Below are positions 24,255 to 35,580 of a DNA stretch of 64,000 nucleotides, piece by piece. Each line of letters starts with the position of its first letter. Within the stretch, counting starts at the first letter, position 1. Origin of the DNA: Salinicoccus sp. RF5 (GTDB lineage: Bacteria > Bacillota > Bacilli > Staphylococcales > Salinicoccaceae); contig NZ_JAJGRC010000001.1 in assembly GCF_020786625.1 (NCBI RefSeq), positions 1,116,001 to 1,180,000 on the forward strand. Direction: 5' to 3'. The translations under genes were made by a program, and so were the position numbers. Below the pieces are notes generated by a model. That model was not told the DNA's origin. It was given only the letters and a program-made list of their open reading frames with translations, and made no database searches.

Positions 24255-25361
24255 CTATTGGAGTCTGCCCCTGGCATCGACCCTGATCTCTTCAAGCACT
24301 TCGTCCCCTGAGACCAGCCAGGCTGTATCATACAGGTTCGATACAGGACAGATGTGGTTCGGTATGATCCGCACCCTCTCTCCGACCGCCACATTCCGGT
24401 TGAACGCTTCATCGTAGATGATCGCATGTTCATCGAACACGGAATCGATATGGACCCCTTCATATTCCCTGAGGAGACCGAGTCCCTCGGTACGTGTGAT
24501 TCCGGCTATCCTAGTCTGCATGGTCAACCCTTTTGCGCCGACATCCGTAATGACTCGTGCCTGTGTCGGTTTGCTGATGACGCTCGTCAGCACTGACGCA
24601 GCACAATGTGCATACGTACCGATGACATTCGACTGTCCGGCGTCCATCAGGATATAGGTGCCCGGCCTGATTTCAGTAATGCCGTCAGGAATGTCGAAGC
24701 CCAGCATGAAGGGCGGTGTCGAGCCGATGCTGATGACTTCGGGAGGCATGTCCATCTCCCGGGCGAGCTGCGCAAAACCGAGGGTGCGGTGGGCACTTTC
24801 CTCATAGAGTGTCCTGCAGGCTTCAGCATCCTCCGCCTTGTATGTATGCCCATCGTGTGAGAAGACTCCTCTGAAGTGTACATTATCGCTCCTGCCTATC
24901 GTTTCGAGCAGCTTCTTGAAATCATCCGCTTCGATGATGCCGGAACGCTTTTCACCCACTTCAATTTCCACGACCACCTGTGCTTTTCGGCCGCTGCCCT
25001 TAAACACAGCGTCTGCTTCCTCAACATGATGGATGCTGTCGATGCCGAATGAAATGTCGATGGTTCCGGAAAGCTGCCTTATGCGTTCCAGCTTCTTGCT
25101 GCCGACAACCTGATTGGCGATGAATATGTCATCGAGGCCCGCCTGTGCCATCACCTCAGCTTCCCCCACCTTGGCTACCGTAATGCCCTGGGCGCCCGCT
25201 TCAACCTGCCATCCTGCAAGTGCCGACATCTTGTGGGTCTTGGTGTGCGGCCTCAGTGCCACCCCATTCCTGTCGGCAAAATCCTGCATTCCTTCAATGT
25301 TCTCCCATACCCTTTCCCTGTCGATCAGAAGGGCCGGTGTATCAATCTCCGAATAATGCAT
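24255..25361 (-). CDS. PLP-dependent D-threonine aldolase/D-serine dehydratase-like enzyme
   Basis: A 368-residue fold-type III PLP enzyme. The N-terminal alanine-racemase-like barrel has LRPHTKTHK, whose Lys is the expected Schiff-base residue. The C-terminal domain ends with IIPNHICPVSNLYD, where His and Cys match the metal site of D-serine dehydratase/D-threonine aldolase. Such enzymes cleave or deaminate D-hydroxy-amino acids. The exact substrate is not clear. ATG 25361 is used, as the upstream ATG (25376) is part of the GGGAGG RBS. It is monocistronic. Confidence 0.85.
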   Translation of the reverse strand: MHYSEIDTPALLIDRERVWENIEGMQDFADRNGVALRPHTKTHKMSALAGWQVEAGAQGITVAKVGEAEVMAQAGLDDIFIANQVVGSKKLERIRQLSGTIDISFGIDSIHHVEEADAVFKGSGRKAQVVVEIEVGEKRSGIIEADDFKKLLETIGRSDNVHFRGVFSHDGHTYKAEDAEACRTLYEESAHRTLGFAQLAREMDMPPEVISIGSTPPFMLGFDIPDGITEIRPGTYILMDAGQSNVIGTYAHCAASVLTSVISKPTQARVITDVGAKGLTMQTRIAGITRTEGLGLLREYEGVHIDSVFDEHAIIYDEAFNRNVAVGERVRIIPNHICPVSNLYDTAWLVSGDEVLEEIRVDARGRLQ

Positions 25362-25455
25362 ACTTCTACCTCCCATATGTTCATATCCAATTCAATTCTA
25401 TCATGAACCTCCGCTGTAATCAGAATTCAACATTTCCGGTTCCCCTGAAATGAAT

Positions 25456-25472
25456 GTTACAGCAAAGTTAAC
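25456..25472. promoter_or_regulatory. Possible WalR-like site (weak)
   Basis: GTTACA and GTTAAC are separated by five bases upstream of the first M15 peptidase gene. Read on the minus strand, one hexamer (TGTAAC) matches the WalR consensus TGTWAH-N5-TGTWAH and the other has two mismatches. WalR controls cell-wall hydrolases in staphylococci and bacilli, which makes the position suggestive only. Confidence 0.25.
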
Positions 25473-25585
25473 CTTTCTTTTCAATCCCCCTTCCCATGTT
25501 TAAAAAGGGAAAGGCGGATGATATGATGCTTCAGTATCTTGATGGAACTGAAAAAATATAACCCGGAAGGAGCTGGAACCAGCCA

Positions 25586-26188
25586 ATGACAAAATACATA
25601 AAACTGTTGACCATGATATGCTTCAGCCTGTTGGCAGCAGGCGGAATCCTTCTCATGGATGCAGGCACCGCAGCAGCGGAAGATGAGGAGAAGGACGAAG
25701 CCAAAGAGGAGAAAGAAAAGGAAGAGGAAGAGGAAGAAGAGGAGCTCGACTTTGATGAACTTCCGGACGGTCTGCACCCGGAAGTGGAAGAGAAGGCGGA
25801 GGAACTCATTGAAGAGGCGGAAGAGGAAGGCATAGACATAAAGATCACTGATGATTTCCGATCCGTTGAGGAGCAGGATAAGCTCTTCAGCAAAGGCAGA
25901 TCCTTCTTCGGGCAGATCGTCACCAATGCCAAAGGCGGCGAATCCTACCATAACTATGGCCTCGCCATCGACTATGCGCTCGAAGTCGACGATGAGATCA
26001 TCTGGGATATCGAATATGATGGAAACGACAACGGAGAACCCGACTGGTTTGAAGTCGCTGATATCGCCAAGGATCTCGGATTCGAATGGGGAGGTGACTG
26101 GGAAGATTTCAAGGACTATCCGCACCTCGAAATGAACTTCGATTATTCCATTCCTGAACTGCAGAAGGAGTACCAGGACCTGCTGTAG
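25586..26188 (+). CDS. Secreted M15-family peptidase with acidic linker
   Basis: A 200-residue protein. An N-terminal signal-like segment (residues 1-32, ending near GTAAA) is followed by ~25 almost purely Glu/Lys residues, and then an M15 (VanY/endolysin-like) domain from about residue 60. Zn ligands are suggested by SYHNYGLAIDYA (His and Asp) and YPHLEMNF (His). DDFRSVEEQDKLF is the conserved entry loop. It is probably a cell-wall D,D- or L,D-endopeptidase acting outside the membrane. RBS GGAAGGAG precedes the ATG. A paralogue follows at 26421. Confidence 0.88.
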   Translation: MTKYIKLLTMICFSLLAAGGILLMDAGTAAAEDEEKDEAKEEKEKEEEEEEEELDFDELPDGLHPEVEEKAEELIEEAEEEGIDIKITDDFRSVEEQDKLFSKGRSFFGQIVTNAKGGESYHNYGLAIDYALEVDDEIIWDIEYDGNDNGEPDWFEVADIAKDLGFEWGGDWEDFKDYPHLEMNFDYSIPELQKEYQDLL

Positions 26189-26199
26189 GAAGGACGAGA

Positions 26200-26225
26200 A
26201 CCGCCGATGCCTCTGCATCGGCGGT
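26200..26225 (+). terminator. Terminator of first M15 peptidase gene
   Basis: An 11-bp perfect stem (ACCGCCGATGC with GCATCGGCGGT), a four-base loop and six T on the plus strand. Confidence 0.93.
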
Positions 26226-26420
26226 TTTTTGATGGATTGATAGTCGCTTCCTAATGAAAAGCTGCATACATAATGAAATTAATATCTATACTTTATTTAA
26301 AATTATATTACATTAGTATTACTATTTCATATCAATTTTTCTATATTATTGAAAAATTTAGACATAATGATATCGTAGTTACGTACCATACAACTATGAA
26401 AAAGGAGCAGGACTACATTT

Positions 26421-26972
26421 ATGAAGAACTTCAAACCTCTAGCACCATTGCTTTTCACACTTCTTGCTGTGCCGAGTTTTGCATTCGCAAGCTTCAGCAC
26501 TGCATCCGCCGACCAGTGGCACGAGAATACATATGAAAGCAGCCAGCCTCAGGGGCTGCACCCCATCGTTGCCGAACGCGCTGAAATATTGAGGCAGCGG
26601 GCTGCTTCCATCGGCATCGTCATCAGATTTACAGATGGCTTCCGTTCATTCGAAGAACAGGATGCCCTCTATGCCCAGGGACGTACGGAGCCGGGGTACA
26701 TCGTCACTAACGCCCGTGGCGGACAATCCTATCACAATTACGGCCTCGCGGTCGACTATGCGCTTGAAGTGGGTCACCAGGTCATTTGGGACATCGAATA
26801 TGACGGCAACGGCAATGGCAGATCTGACTGGTTCGAAGTAGCACAGATGGCCAAGGAGCTTGGCTTCACCTGGGGCGGCGACTGGGAGAGCTTCCGGGAC
26901 TATCCGCACCTCCAGATGGATTTTGGCTATTCACTGCATAACCTTCAGACAGGGAACCACTACCTGTACTGA
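26421..26972 (+). CDS. Secreted M15-family peptidase (paralogue)
   Basis: A 183-residue protein with a clear signal peptide (MKNF, hydrophobic core, cleavage likely after ASA near residue 30) and an M15 domain. The Zn-site motifs SYHNYGLAVDYA and YPHLQMDF parallel those of the preceding gene, as do WDIEYDGNGNG and WGGDWE. It lacks the acidic linker of its neighbour. The two are clearly duplicates but have separate terminators and upstream regions. It is likely a peptidoglycan endopeptidase; cut site unknown. RBS AAAGGAG is present. The 230 bases before it are AT-rich and hold no gene. Confidence 0.9.
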   Translation: MKNFKPLAPLLFTLLAVPSFAFASFSTASADQWHENTYESSQPQGLHPIVAERAEILRQRAASIGIVIRFTDGFRSFEEQDALYAQGRTEPGYIVTNARGGQSYHNYGLAVDYALEVGHQVIWDIEYDGNGNGRSDWFEVAQMAKELGFTWGGDWESFRDYPHLQMDFGYSLHNLQTGNHYLY

Positions 26973-26990
26973 TGTCCATAAGAACCAAAA

Positions 26991-27020
26991 ATCACCCTGG
27001 TCAATATTGACCAGGGTGAT
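26991..27020. terminator. Terminator between convergent genes
   Basis: A 13-bp perfect stem (ATCACCCTGGTCA and its complement) with a short loop. On the minus strand TTTTTGG follows, serving mainly the gene at 27048-27836. Confidence 0.9.
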
Positions 27021-27047
27021 CTTAATGGTCTCTGGTGTAATCTGAAC

Positions 27048-27836
27048 CTATATCAGCGTATCATAGACTTCCTTCACGATTTCATGGCTCGGCATCGGAC
27101 CGAGGTTCTTCGTAATCGTCCCCTTGAGATAGGACGCGCTCATATGCGGTTCTATTTCAGCAACCGATTCCCGGCTGCCGACGAGATAGGCGCCGCTCAG
27201 TTTACGCTCCTTGATCTCTTTCGACAGGCGCGGGACAAGGTTCTTGTACCAGCGCTGCCTGTTTTCATCGAACCGCCTCTGGAATGCGTCCTTGCCGGTT
27301 GCCCGGTCGACGGGTGGCGTCGCCTTGTCATAATCCACCCAGTCCTCCCGGTCAAGGTCCCAGCTGAAATGCCTTTCATCGAGAATCTCCCCGAGTGCCG
27401 TTTCTATAAAAGCGACATTCCTCTGCTGGATGACGATGATGCCTGTTTCAGGAAACTTCTGATCCAATGCTTCCAGCTGGTGTGTCTGGGCTTCAGTACT
27501 CCAATGGAAGGAGGTGGTTACAGGCACTTGGAGGATCTTTTCCTCCCATAGCTCCCCATCAGCGGATGCAGCAAGGAAATAGCTCTTCTGCATATTCAGC
27601 TGCTGTTCCAGAATACGCGTTTCCATCTGGTCCAGAAGCTTCTTCAACGCCTTCTCCTCTTTCGGATTTTCACTTTCCTTGACCTGGTCCTTCAATTCCT
27701 TCATGCCATTTTTCAATTGGATCTTCCATTCCCCGTTCTGCTGGCCTTCACTGGCATCCGTATTGAGATACATGGTGAGGATGCCGATGTCATCCGATTT
27801 TGCGTTAATCTTCTTTATGTCTTTTGTCATAGCCAT
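27048..27836 (-). CDS. Archaeo-eukaryotic RF1-like (VLRF1/baeRF type) protein
   Basis: A 262-residue soluble protein. Features such as ILTMYLNTDAS at the start, GIIVIQQRNVAFIETALG in the middle and ELSGAYLVGSRES-like KLSGAYLVGSRESV later match, as far as I recall, the bacterial family related to archaeal/eukaryotic release factor 1 (Vms1-like release factor). In eukaryotes Vms1 releases stalled nascent chains from tRNA. Bacterial members are little studied. I cannot identify the catalytic Gln loop by eye. RBS GGGAG precedes the ATG. It is monocistronic with its own terminator. Confidence 0.6.
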   Translation of the reverse strand: MAMTKDIKKINAKSDDIGILTMYLNTDASEGQQNGEWKIQLKNGMKELKDQVKESENPKEEKALKKLLDQMETRILEQQLNMQKSYFLAASADGELWEEKILQVPVTTSFHWSTEAQTHQLEALDQKFPETGIIVIQQRNVAFIETALGEILDERHFSWDLDREDWVDYDKATPPVDRATGKDAFQRRFDENRQRWYKNLVPRLSKEIKERKLSGAYLVGSRESVAEIEPHMSASYLKGTITKNLGPMPSHEIVKEVYDTLI

Positions 27837-27945
27837 ATACGTGCTCTCCCCTTCTTCGTAAATTCATATTTGCGAAGCGGCACACATTTCAGTTGCTTTC
27901 CACTTTCATACAGTCTACCCTGAAATATTTCATATGAAACATCGA

Positions 27946-29139
27946 TCAGGCTCCGTTGCGGCCCACTGTGACCTCTCCATCCCTTCTGCCATGCATGAAG
28001 TGATAGACCGCAATGCCGGCCAGGATCACCGCAACAAGCACCATGTACATCCCACGGTAGCCGGAGACGGGAACGATATATCCAAGCATCAATGGTCCAA
28101 GTCCGAGACCAAGGTCGAGAGCGATGAAATAGGTCGAATTGGCAAGGCCCATCCGGTGATGCGGAGTCAGCTTGATCGCGAGCGCCTGGGCGATGGACTG
28201 GAAATTCCCATACCCGAGCCCCATCAGTACTGCTGCAGCAAGAAACATCCACCCTGCGAAAGACTGGCTGAGCATCAGCATTCCTGCTGCGAATGAAACG
28301 AGGGCAGGATAGACCACGATATTGGCACCCCTCTGGTCCATCAGACGACCTGTGAACGGGCGCGACAGCAGCACCGACATGCCATAGACGAGGAAGAAGA
28401 AACTGCCTGCTTCGACCAGATTGATTTCAGCTGCATATTCGGTCACGAATGACAGGATGCTTGAATATGCAAGGGCCAGGACGAACATTGCGATCGAAAT
28501 CGGGAGTGCACGCGCTTCGAAGTAGTCCGTGATCCTGAACCCCTTCCTGCCCGTCTCAACTTTGACCTCAGGAGGCTGCAGCGAGAGGCTGAGCACAAGG
28601 CTTAAGGCTGCCATGATGAGGGAGAAGAGGAAGATGCTGTTGAACCCAAACTGGGTCAGAAGCATCACACCGATCAAAGGTCCGATGGCTGTAGCCATGA
28701 CCACACTCATGCTGAAGTATCCGATGCCCTCCCCGCTCCTTGAAGTCGGAATGATCTGTGAGACGATGGTGCTCGTCGCGGTCGTCGCAAGGCCCATTGC
28801 CAAACCGTGAAGAAATCTGAGCACCATCAGCGGATAGAGGCCGAGCGGCAGAAAGTATAGTGACGTCGCAAGCAGCACGGACACCGTGCCGATCAGCAGC
28901 ATCTTCCTGTTGCCGACCACAGCAATCCGCTTTCCACCATAGAGACGGCCGAACAGTGCCCCGATGATGAAGATGCTGGAGACGAATCCACCCATGCTGA
29001 CCGAAGCATCGTATGTGTCCATGGCATATGTCGCCATCGTGACGAGCAGCAGGTACAGCGACAGCATGAGAATCAGGTTGGCGACCGACGTGAAGACAAA
29101 ATCCTTCGTCCATAGTCTTTCCTTGTATGTATCACTCAT
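27946..29139 (-). CDS. MFS transporter
   Basis: A 397-residue protein with 12 predicted membrane segments. The loop 2-3 signature is GALFGRLYGGKRIAVVGNRK, and a second related loop is SRPFTGRLMDQRG between segments 8 and 9. It resembles small drug/metabolite exporters of the DHA1 type; the substrate is unknown. The RBS is weak (AGGATG) and far from the ATG. A palindrome GTTAGTCCGCCTAAC lies 32 bases upstream and could be a repressor site. Confidence 0.85.
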   Translation of the reverse strand: MSDTYKERLWTKDFVFTSVANLILMLSLYLLLVTMATYAMDTYDASVSMGGFVSSIFIIGALFGRLYGGKRIAVVGNRKMLLIGTVSVLLATSLYFLPLGLYPLMVLRFLHGLAMGLATTATSTIVSQIIPTSRSGEGIGYFSMSVVMATAIGPLIGVMLLTQFGFNSIFLFSLIMAALSLVLSLSLQPPEVKVETGRKGFRITDYFEARALPISIAMFVLALAYSSILSFVTEYAAEINLVEAGSFFFLVYGMSVLLSRPFTGRLMDQRGANIVVYPALVSFAAGMLMLSQSFAGWMFLAAAVLMGLGYGNFQSIAQALAIKLTPHHRMGLANSTYFIALDLGLGLGPLMLGYIVPVSGYRGMYMVLVAVILAGIAVYHFMHGRRDGEVTVGRNGA

Positions 29140-29170
29140 ATGGTATTCAACATCCTTATCAATAGAAGTG

Positions 29171-29185
29171 GTTAGTCCGCCTAAC
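29171..29185. promoter_or_regulatory. Palindrome upstream of MFS gene
   Basis: GTTAG-TCCGC-CTAAC is a perfect five-base inverted repeat with a five-base centre, between the divergent MFS and heme O synthase genes. The spacing suits a MarR- or TetR-type dimer, but no such regulator gene is adjacent. Confidence 0.4.
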
Positions 29186-29281
29186 TATTGTATTCCTTTT
29201 TATTCACCGTGTCCATGCATTACGGAAGGTCCCGAACCTGAGATCCCCATAGTCCGCTTTGTGATGTGGCACATGCCGTTA

Positions 29282-29292
29282 TGCTGTTATAA
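29282..29292 (+). promoter_or_regulatory. Extended -10 promoter of the heme O synthase gene
   Basis: TGTTATAAT gives a TG-n-TATAAT extended -10 at about 29284-29292, with a weak -35. The transcript would start near 29300, compatible with starts at 29335 or 29356. Confidence 0.55.
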
Positions 29293-29355
29293 TGGAAGAT
29301 GAAGACCGTGCCGTCCATAGGGCGGAATAATATAATGCTTGTGAGGGAATACCTA

Positions 29356-30264
29356 TTGGATAATCGACGAATGCCAATCCACTTAAAAATGGGCAGCTTT
29401 CTGGCCAATATGAAGAATCTGCTGAAAGGCAAGGTGCTGCTGGCCAACGTGCTCCCTGTCTTTACAGGCTACTGGCTGGCTCTCTATTTCAGCGGTGCAC
29501 GCTTCATGGACCACCTGGGGCTGTTCCTGCTGACGATGGCTGGGAGCACACTTGTCATTTCAGGGGCACTGATGCTGAACAACTGGTACGAGAGCGACCT
29601 CGACATGAAAATGGACAGGACCCGGAACCGCCCAACGGTGACAGGCGCCTTTCCACTGCGCGCCGTACTGTTGGGAGGAATCGCGACGACGACCATCGGC
29701 CTCTCCATCATGATGTTCACCACCTTCGAGGCAGCCATCTATTCATTTCTTGGCTGGTTCTTCTACGTCGTCCTCTACACATTCTGGACGAAGCGCAGAT
29801 ATACTCTCAATACCATCATCGGCAGCATTTCAGGTGCGTTCACCCCACTGATCGGCTGGGCCGTCATCATACCGGCGGATCATATCGTGCCGATTGCTCT
29901 GTTCTATCTGCTGCTCATCTGGCAGGTTCCCCATACGTTCGCCATCGCAATAAAGCGTCTTGAGGACTATACCCGGGCTGGTGTTCCCATGCTGCCGGTC
30001 GTGAGCGGAGTCGATCTGACGATCCGCCAGATCATCGTCTACGTGATTGCACTCCTGCCTTTCCCCTTCATCCTGGCCGATCCGATGGGCTGGATCTTTT
30101 CCACGTTTGCACTCGTCCTTACCATCTTTTGGATCATACTCGCAGCACTGGGACCGAAAGCCCAGAATAAAAAGGTATGGGCACGGATGAACCTGAGATA
30201 CTCGATCATCTATCTGTTCCTCGTCCTTTTCTCCATGGTGCTCATTACATTCTTCACAGGCTGA
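29356..30264 (+). CDS. ctaB: Heme O synthase (protoheme IX farnesyltransferase)
   Basis: A 302-residue UbiA-family membrane protein with about nine hydrophobic segments. The first Asp-rich motif is LNNWYESDLDMKMDRTRNRP; the second, diagnostic for CtaB, is AIKRLEDYTRAGVPMLP. It converts heme B to heme O with farnesyl diphosphate for terminal oxidases. The start is uncertain: TTG 29356 has GAGGG eight bases upstream and gives the normal family length; ATG 29335 is possible. No ctaA or oxidase genes are adjacent, so this may be an orphan or second copy. Confidence 0.85.
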   Translation: MDNRRMPIHLKMGSFLANMKNLLKGKVLLANVLPVFTGYWLALYFSGARFMDHLGLFLLTMAGSTLVISGALMLNNWYESDLDMKMDRTRNRPTVTGAFPLRAVLLGGIATTTIGLSIMMFTTFEAAIYSFLGWFFYVVLYTFWTKRRYTLNTIIGSISGAFTPLIGWAVIIPADHIVPIALFYLLLIWQVPHTFAIAIKRLEDYTRAGVPMLPVVSGVDLTIRQIIVYVIALLPFPFILADPMGWIFSTFALVLTIFWIILAALGPKAQNKKVWARMNLRYSIIYLFLVLFSMVLITFFTG

Positions 30265-30282
30265 AGAAGATGCGCCGAAATA

Positions 30283-30319
30283 AAAAGCCTTATCACACTC
30301 GAAGTGTGATAAGGCTTTT
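30283..30319. terminator. Bidirectional terminator
   Basis: AAAAGCCTTATCACACT pairs with AGTGTGATAAGGCTTTT around a short loop. It ends ctaB from the left and the suf operon from the right. Confidence 0.95.
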
Positions 30320-30329
30320 CGTATATCGA

Positions 30330-31727
30330 TTAACCGATGGAACCTTCCATTTCGAAGGAGATCAGACGGTTCATTTCGACCGCATATTCCATTGGCAGTT
30401 CTTTCGTGAATGGCTCGATGAAGCCCATTACGATCATTTCAGTTGCTTCTTCTTCCCCGATGCCGCGGCTCATGAGATAGAAGAGCTGCTCTTCTGATAC
30501 TTTGGAAACTTTCGCTTCGTGTTCCAGTGAGATGTTGTCGTTCAGGATCTCATTGTAAGGAATCGTATCTGAAGTGGAATCGTTGTCCATGATGAGCGTG
30601 TCACATTCGATGTTGGAACGTGCGCCATCCGCTTTCCTGCCGAAGTGGACCTGTCCCCTGTAGGAGACTTTGCCACCCTGCTTGGCAATGGACTTGGAAA
30701 CGATTGTGGATGATGTGTTTGGAGCAAGGTGAATCATCTTAGCCCCGGCATCCTGCAGCTGTCCTTTGCCTGCAAGTGCGATGGACAGTGTCATGCCACG
30801 TGCGCCTTCGCCTTTGAGGAATACTGCCGGATACTTCATTGTGATCTTGGAACCGATGTTGCCGTCGACCCATTCCATTGTACCGTTCGCATCAACGAAA
30901 GTACGCTTCGTAACAAGGTTGTATACGTTGTTCGCCCAGTTCTGGATGGTGGTGTAACGGCAGTATGCGTCCTTCTTGACGATGATTTCAACAACAGCGG
31001 AGTGCAGTGAGTTCGTCGTATAGACTGGTGCAGTACAGCCTTCTACATAGTGTACGCTTGATCCTTCATCACAGATGATCAGTGTACGCTCGAACTGTCC
31101 CATGTTCTCGGAGTTGATGCGGAAGTATGCCTGCAGTGGTGTATCGAGCTTCACACCCGGCGGGCAGTAGATGAATGATCCACCGGACCATACAGCTGAG
31201 TTGAGTGCAGCGAACTTGTTGTCCGTCGGTGGCACGACCGTCGCCCAGTACTCCCTGAAGAGGTCTTCGTTTTCACGGAGGGCAGAGTCTGTATCCTTGA
31301 AGATGACACCTTTGTCTTCAAGATCCTGCTCCATGTTGTGGTAGACAACTTCGGATTCGTACTGTGCGGAAACACCTGCAAGGTATTTCTGCTCAGCTTC
31401 AGGAATGCCAAGCTTGTCGAAAGTACGCTTGATTTCTTCCGGTACTTCGTCCCATGAACGTTCAGACTGCTCGGAAGGTTTTACGTAGTATGTGATTTCA
31501 TCGAAGTTGAGTTCCGAGAGGTCGCCGCCCCATGTAGGCATAGGCATTTTATAGAAATGTTCCAGCGCTTTGAGTCTGAAGTCGAGCATCCATTCCGGCT
31601 CTTCTTTCATTTTGGAAATTTCACGTACAATTTCTTCAGTAAGGCCGCGGTCGGAACGGAAAATGGATACGTCTTCATCGTGGAAACCATATTTGTAATC
31701 GCCGACTTCTGGTGCTTGTTTAGCCAT
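30330..31727 (-). CDS. sufB: Fe-S cluster scaffold subunit SufB
   Basis: A 465-residue SufB. It forms the SufBC2D scaffold complex on which 4Fe-4S clusters are built. Conserved stretches are [36 protein letters not shown] (with the cluster/sulfur-accepting Cys region), QGKVSYRG-like [13 protein letters not shown], and C-terminal [20 protein letters not shown], shared with SufD. It is the last gene of sufCDSUB, 15 bases after sufU, with RBS GGAGTG. Confidence 0.97.
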   Translation of the reverse strand: MAKQAPEVGDYKYGFHDEDVSIFRSDRGLTEEIVREISKMKEEPEWMLDFRLKALEHFYKMPMPTWGGDLSELNFDEITYYVKPSEQSERSWDEVPEEIKRTFDKLGIPEAEQKYLAGVSAQYESEVVYHNMEQDLEDKGVIFKDTDSALRENEDLFREYWATVVPPTDNKFAALNSAVWSGGSFIYCPPGVKLDTPLQAYFRINSENMGQFERTLIICDEGSSVHYVEGCTAPVYTTNSLHSAVVEIIVKKDAYCRYTTIQNWANNVYNLVTKRTFVDANGTMEWVDGNIGSKITMKYPAVFLKGEGARGMTLSIALAGKGQLQDAGAKMIHLAPNTSSTIVSKSIAKQGGKVSYRGQVHFGRKADGARSNIECDTLIMDNDSTSDTIPYNEILNDNISLEHEAKVSKVSEEQLFYLMSRGIGEEEATEMIVMGFIEPFTKELPMEYAVEMNRLISFEMEGSIG

Positions 31728-31742
31728 TTAAATCACTCCTTC

Positions 31743-33414
<1,672 letters not shown>

Positions 33415-34731
33415 TTATTTTGAAAGAACTTTGAGTTCTATGACTTCTCTGAGCTGGTTTTTCACGGATTCAATCGGCAATGCACGCACTACCGGGTCGA
33501 GGAAACCGTGGATGACGAGCCTCTCCGCCTCTTTTTGGGAGATGCCGCGGCTCATCAGGTAGAACAGCTGGATAGGATCCACACGTCCGACGGATGCGGC
33601 GTGGCCTGCTGTAACGTCGTCTTCATCGATCAGAAGGATCGGGTTCGCATCACCGCGCGCCTTTTCACTCAGCATCAATACTCTGGATTCCTGCTGGGCG
33701 TCACTGCGCGTTGCGCCGTGCTTGATGTATCCGACACCATTGAAGATGCTGGATGCACTGTCCTTCATTACACCGTGCTTCAGGATATGGCCTGAAGAGT
33801 CCTTGCCGTAGTGGATGATCTGTGTCGTGAAGTTGAGCGTCTGTTCTCCACGGCCCACAACGACCGTCTTAAGGTTGGAGACGGAATTATCCCCCATGAG
33901 ATAGGTCGTGTTGTCATTGATGACATTGGAGTCGTTCATCAGACCGAGCGCCCAGTCGAGTGTTGCGTCACGGCCGACGACACCACGACGGTTGACATAG
34001 CCTGTGAAGCCTTCAGAAAGGAAGTCCACTGCACCGTAGTTGACCTTCGCGTTATCTTTTGCAATGACTTCTGAAATGATGTTGAACTGTTCATTGGATT
34101 TATCTACGTTGGAAAGGTAGTTTTCGACATAAGTCAGTTCCGAACCTTCATCCGCGACGATCAGTACGTGGTTGAAGAGGGAAGTCTTCTCATCATCATG
34201 GAGTACAACCATCTGTACCGGATCTTCAATCTGTACATTCTTCGGTACATAGACGAACAATCCGCCGTTCAGCATTGCTGCATGGTAGGCAGCAAGCTTG
34301 TGCTCATCAATTTTCACGCCTTCGGTCATGAAATATTTTTCCACGAGTTCCGGGTGGTTTGCACTGGCTTCGATGATGTTTTCGATTACCACGCCCTGGT
34401 CGAGCAGTTCATCGGAAACTTGAAGATATGCAGGCGTATTGTTGTGCTGTACATAGATGTTTTTCGTGTGCTCGATGTCGAGCAGGCTCTTGACTGCTTC
34501 AGGCAGTTCTTCCAAGGAGCTGTATGTCGCGCTGTCCGTCACCGGCTGGGATACTGTGAAGAAATCCCACTTGTTGAGTTTCGTCTTGTCCGGTTTCGGC
34601 ATATCGAGGGATTCGATTTGTTCTAGTGCTTCTTTTTTCTTGCTGATGAGAAGTTCAGATTCACCGCGTGATTCTGCACGGGAAATGACTTCATCAGCAT
34701 TGATAACATATTCATTAACTTCAGTAGCCAT
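33415..34731 (-). CDS. sufD: Fe-S cluster assembly protein SufD
   Basis: A 438-residue SufD, paralogue of SufB in the SufBC2D scaffold. The C-terminal hallmark is [19 protein letters not shown], preceded by DEDDVTAGHAASVGRVD with the conserved His. ATG 34731 follows AGGAGG at good spacing; ATG 34737 directly abuts it. It lies 15 bases downstream of sufC. Confidence 0.97.
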   Translation of the reverse strand: MATEVNEYVINADEVISRAESRGESELLISKKKEALEQIESLDMPKPDKTKLNKWDFFTVSQPVTDSATYSSLEELPEAVKSLLDIEHTKNIYVQHNNTPAYLQVSDELLDQGVVIENIIEASANHPELVEKYFMTEGVKIDEHKLAAYHAAMLNGGLFVYVPKNVQIEDPVQMVVLHDDEKTSLFNHVLIVADEGSELTYVENYLSNVDKSNEQFNIISEVIAKDNAKVNYGAVDFLSEGFTGYVNRRGVVGRDATLDWALGLMNDSNVINDNTTYLMGDNSVSNLKTVVVGRGEQTLNFTTQIIHYGKDSSGHILKHGVMKDSASSIFNGVGYIKHGATRSDAQQESRVLMLSEKARGDANPILLIDEDDVTAGHAASVGRVDPIQLFYLMSRGISQKEAERLVIHGFLDPVVRALPIESVKNQLREVIELKVLSK

Positions 34732-34746
34732 GGTCATCCTCCTGTC

Positions 34747-35532
34747 CTATTCTACATCTGCAGCGATAGTTTCGTCTTCAATGCCAAGTTCTTCCTTGAT
34801 CCAGTCGTAGCCTTCCTCTTCAAGACGCTTGGAAAGCTCTTCGCCACCGGATTTCACTACACGGCCCTGCATCATTACGTGGACGAAGTCAGGTGTGATG
34901 TAGTTCAGAAGACGCTGGTAGTGTGTGATGATCAGTGCGCCGAAGTTTTCGCCACGCAGTTCATTGATGCCTTTGGATACTACTTTGAGGGCATCGATGT
35001 CGAGACCGGAGTCGATCTCATCCAGAATGCCGAATTTAGGTTCGAGCATCATGAGCTGCAGGATTTCATTACGCTTCTTCTCACCGCCGGAGAACCCTTC
35101 ATTCAGATAGCGTGTTGACATGTCGAGATCCATTTCCAGGTAGTTCATGTTCTTGTCCAACTTCTTGATGAACTGCATCAGGTTGATTTCGTCGCCCTCT
35201 TCGCGCTGTGCATTGATTGCAGAACGCAGGAAGTCTGAGTTCGTCACACCAGAAATTTCGGATGGATACTGCATGCCGAGGAAAAGACCGGCTTGCGCAC
35301 GTTCATCAACTTCCATTTCGAGTACGTTTTCGCCGTCGAGCAGAACTTCACCTTGAGTCACTTCGTACCTTGGGTGGCCCATGATTGCCTGGGCAAGCGT
35401 GGATTTACCTGTACCGTTCGGTCCCATCACCGCGTGGATTTCTCCTTGTTTGAGTGTGAGATCGACACCTTTAAGAATTGGTTTGCCGTCGATTTCGACG
35501 TGCAGATCTTTGATTTCTAGAACAGAAGCCAT
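34747..35532 (-). CDS. sufC: Fe-S assembly ATPase SufC
   Basis: A 261-residue ABC-type ATPase that drives conformational change of the SufBC2D complex rather than transport. Walker A is GPNGTGKST, the signature [15 protein letters not shown] is the SufC form, and Walker B is [12 protein letters not shown]. It is the first gene of sufCDSUB. A perfect PerR-type box lies 49 bases upstream of the start, overlapping or just below promoter-like hexamers. Confidence 0.97.
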   Translation of the reverse strand: MASVLEIKDLHVEIDGKPILKGVDLTLKQGEIHAVMGPNGTGKSTLAQAIMGHPRYEVTQGEVLLDGENVLEMEVDERAQAGLFLGMQYPSEISGVTNSDFLRSAINAQREEGDEINLMQFIKKLDKNMNYLEMDLDMSTRYLNEGFSGGEKKRNEILQLMMLEPKFGILDEIDSGLDIDALKVVSKGINELRGENFGALIITHYQRLLNYITPDFVHVMMQGRVVKSGGEELSKRLEEEGYDWIKEELGIEDETIAADVE

Positions 35533-35580
35533 TTATTAACCCTCCAACAGATTATTTTGTATAAGTTTCTCCATACCAGT

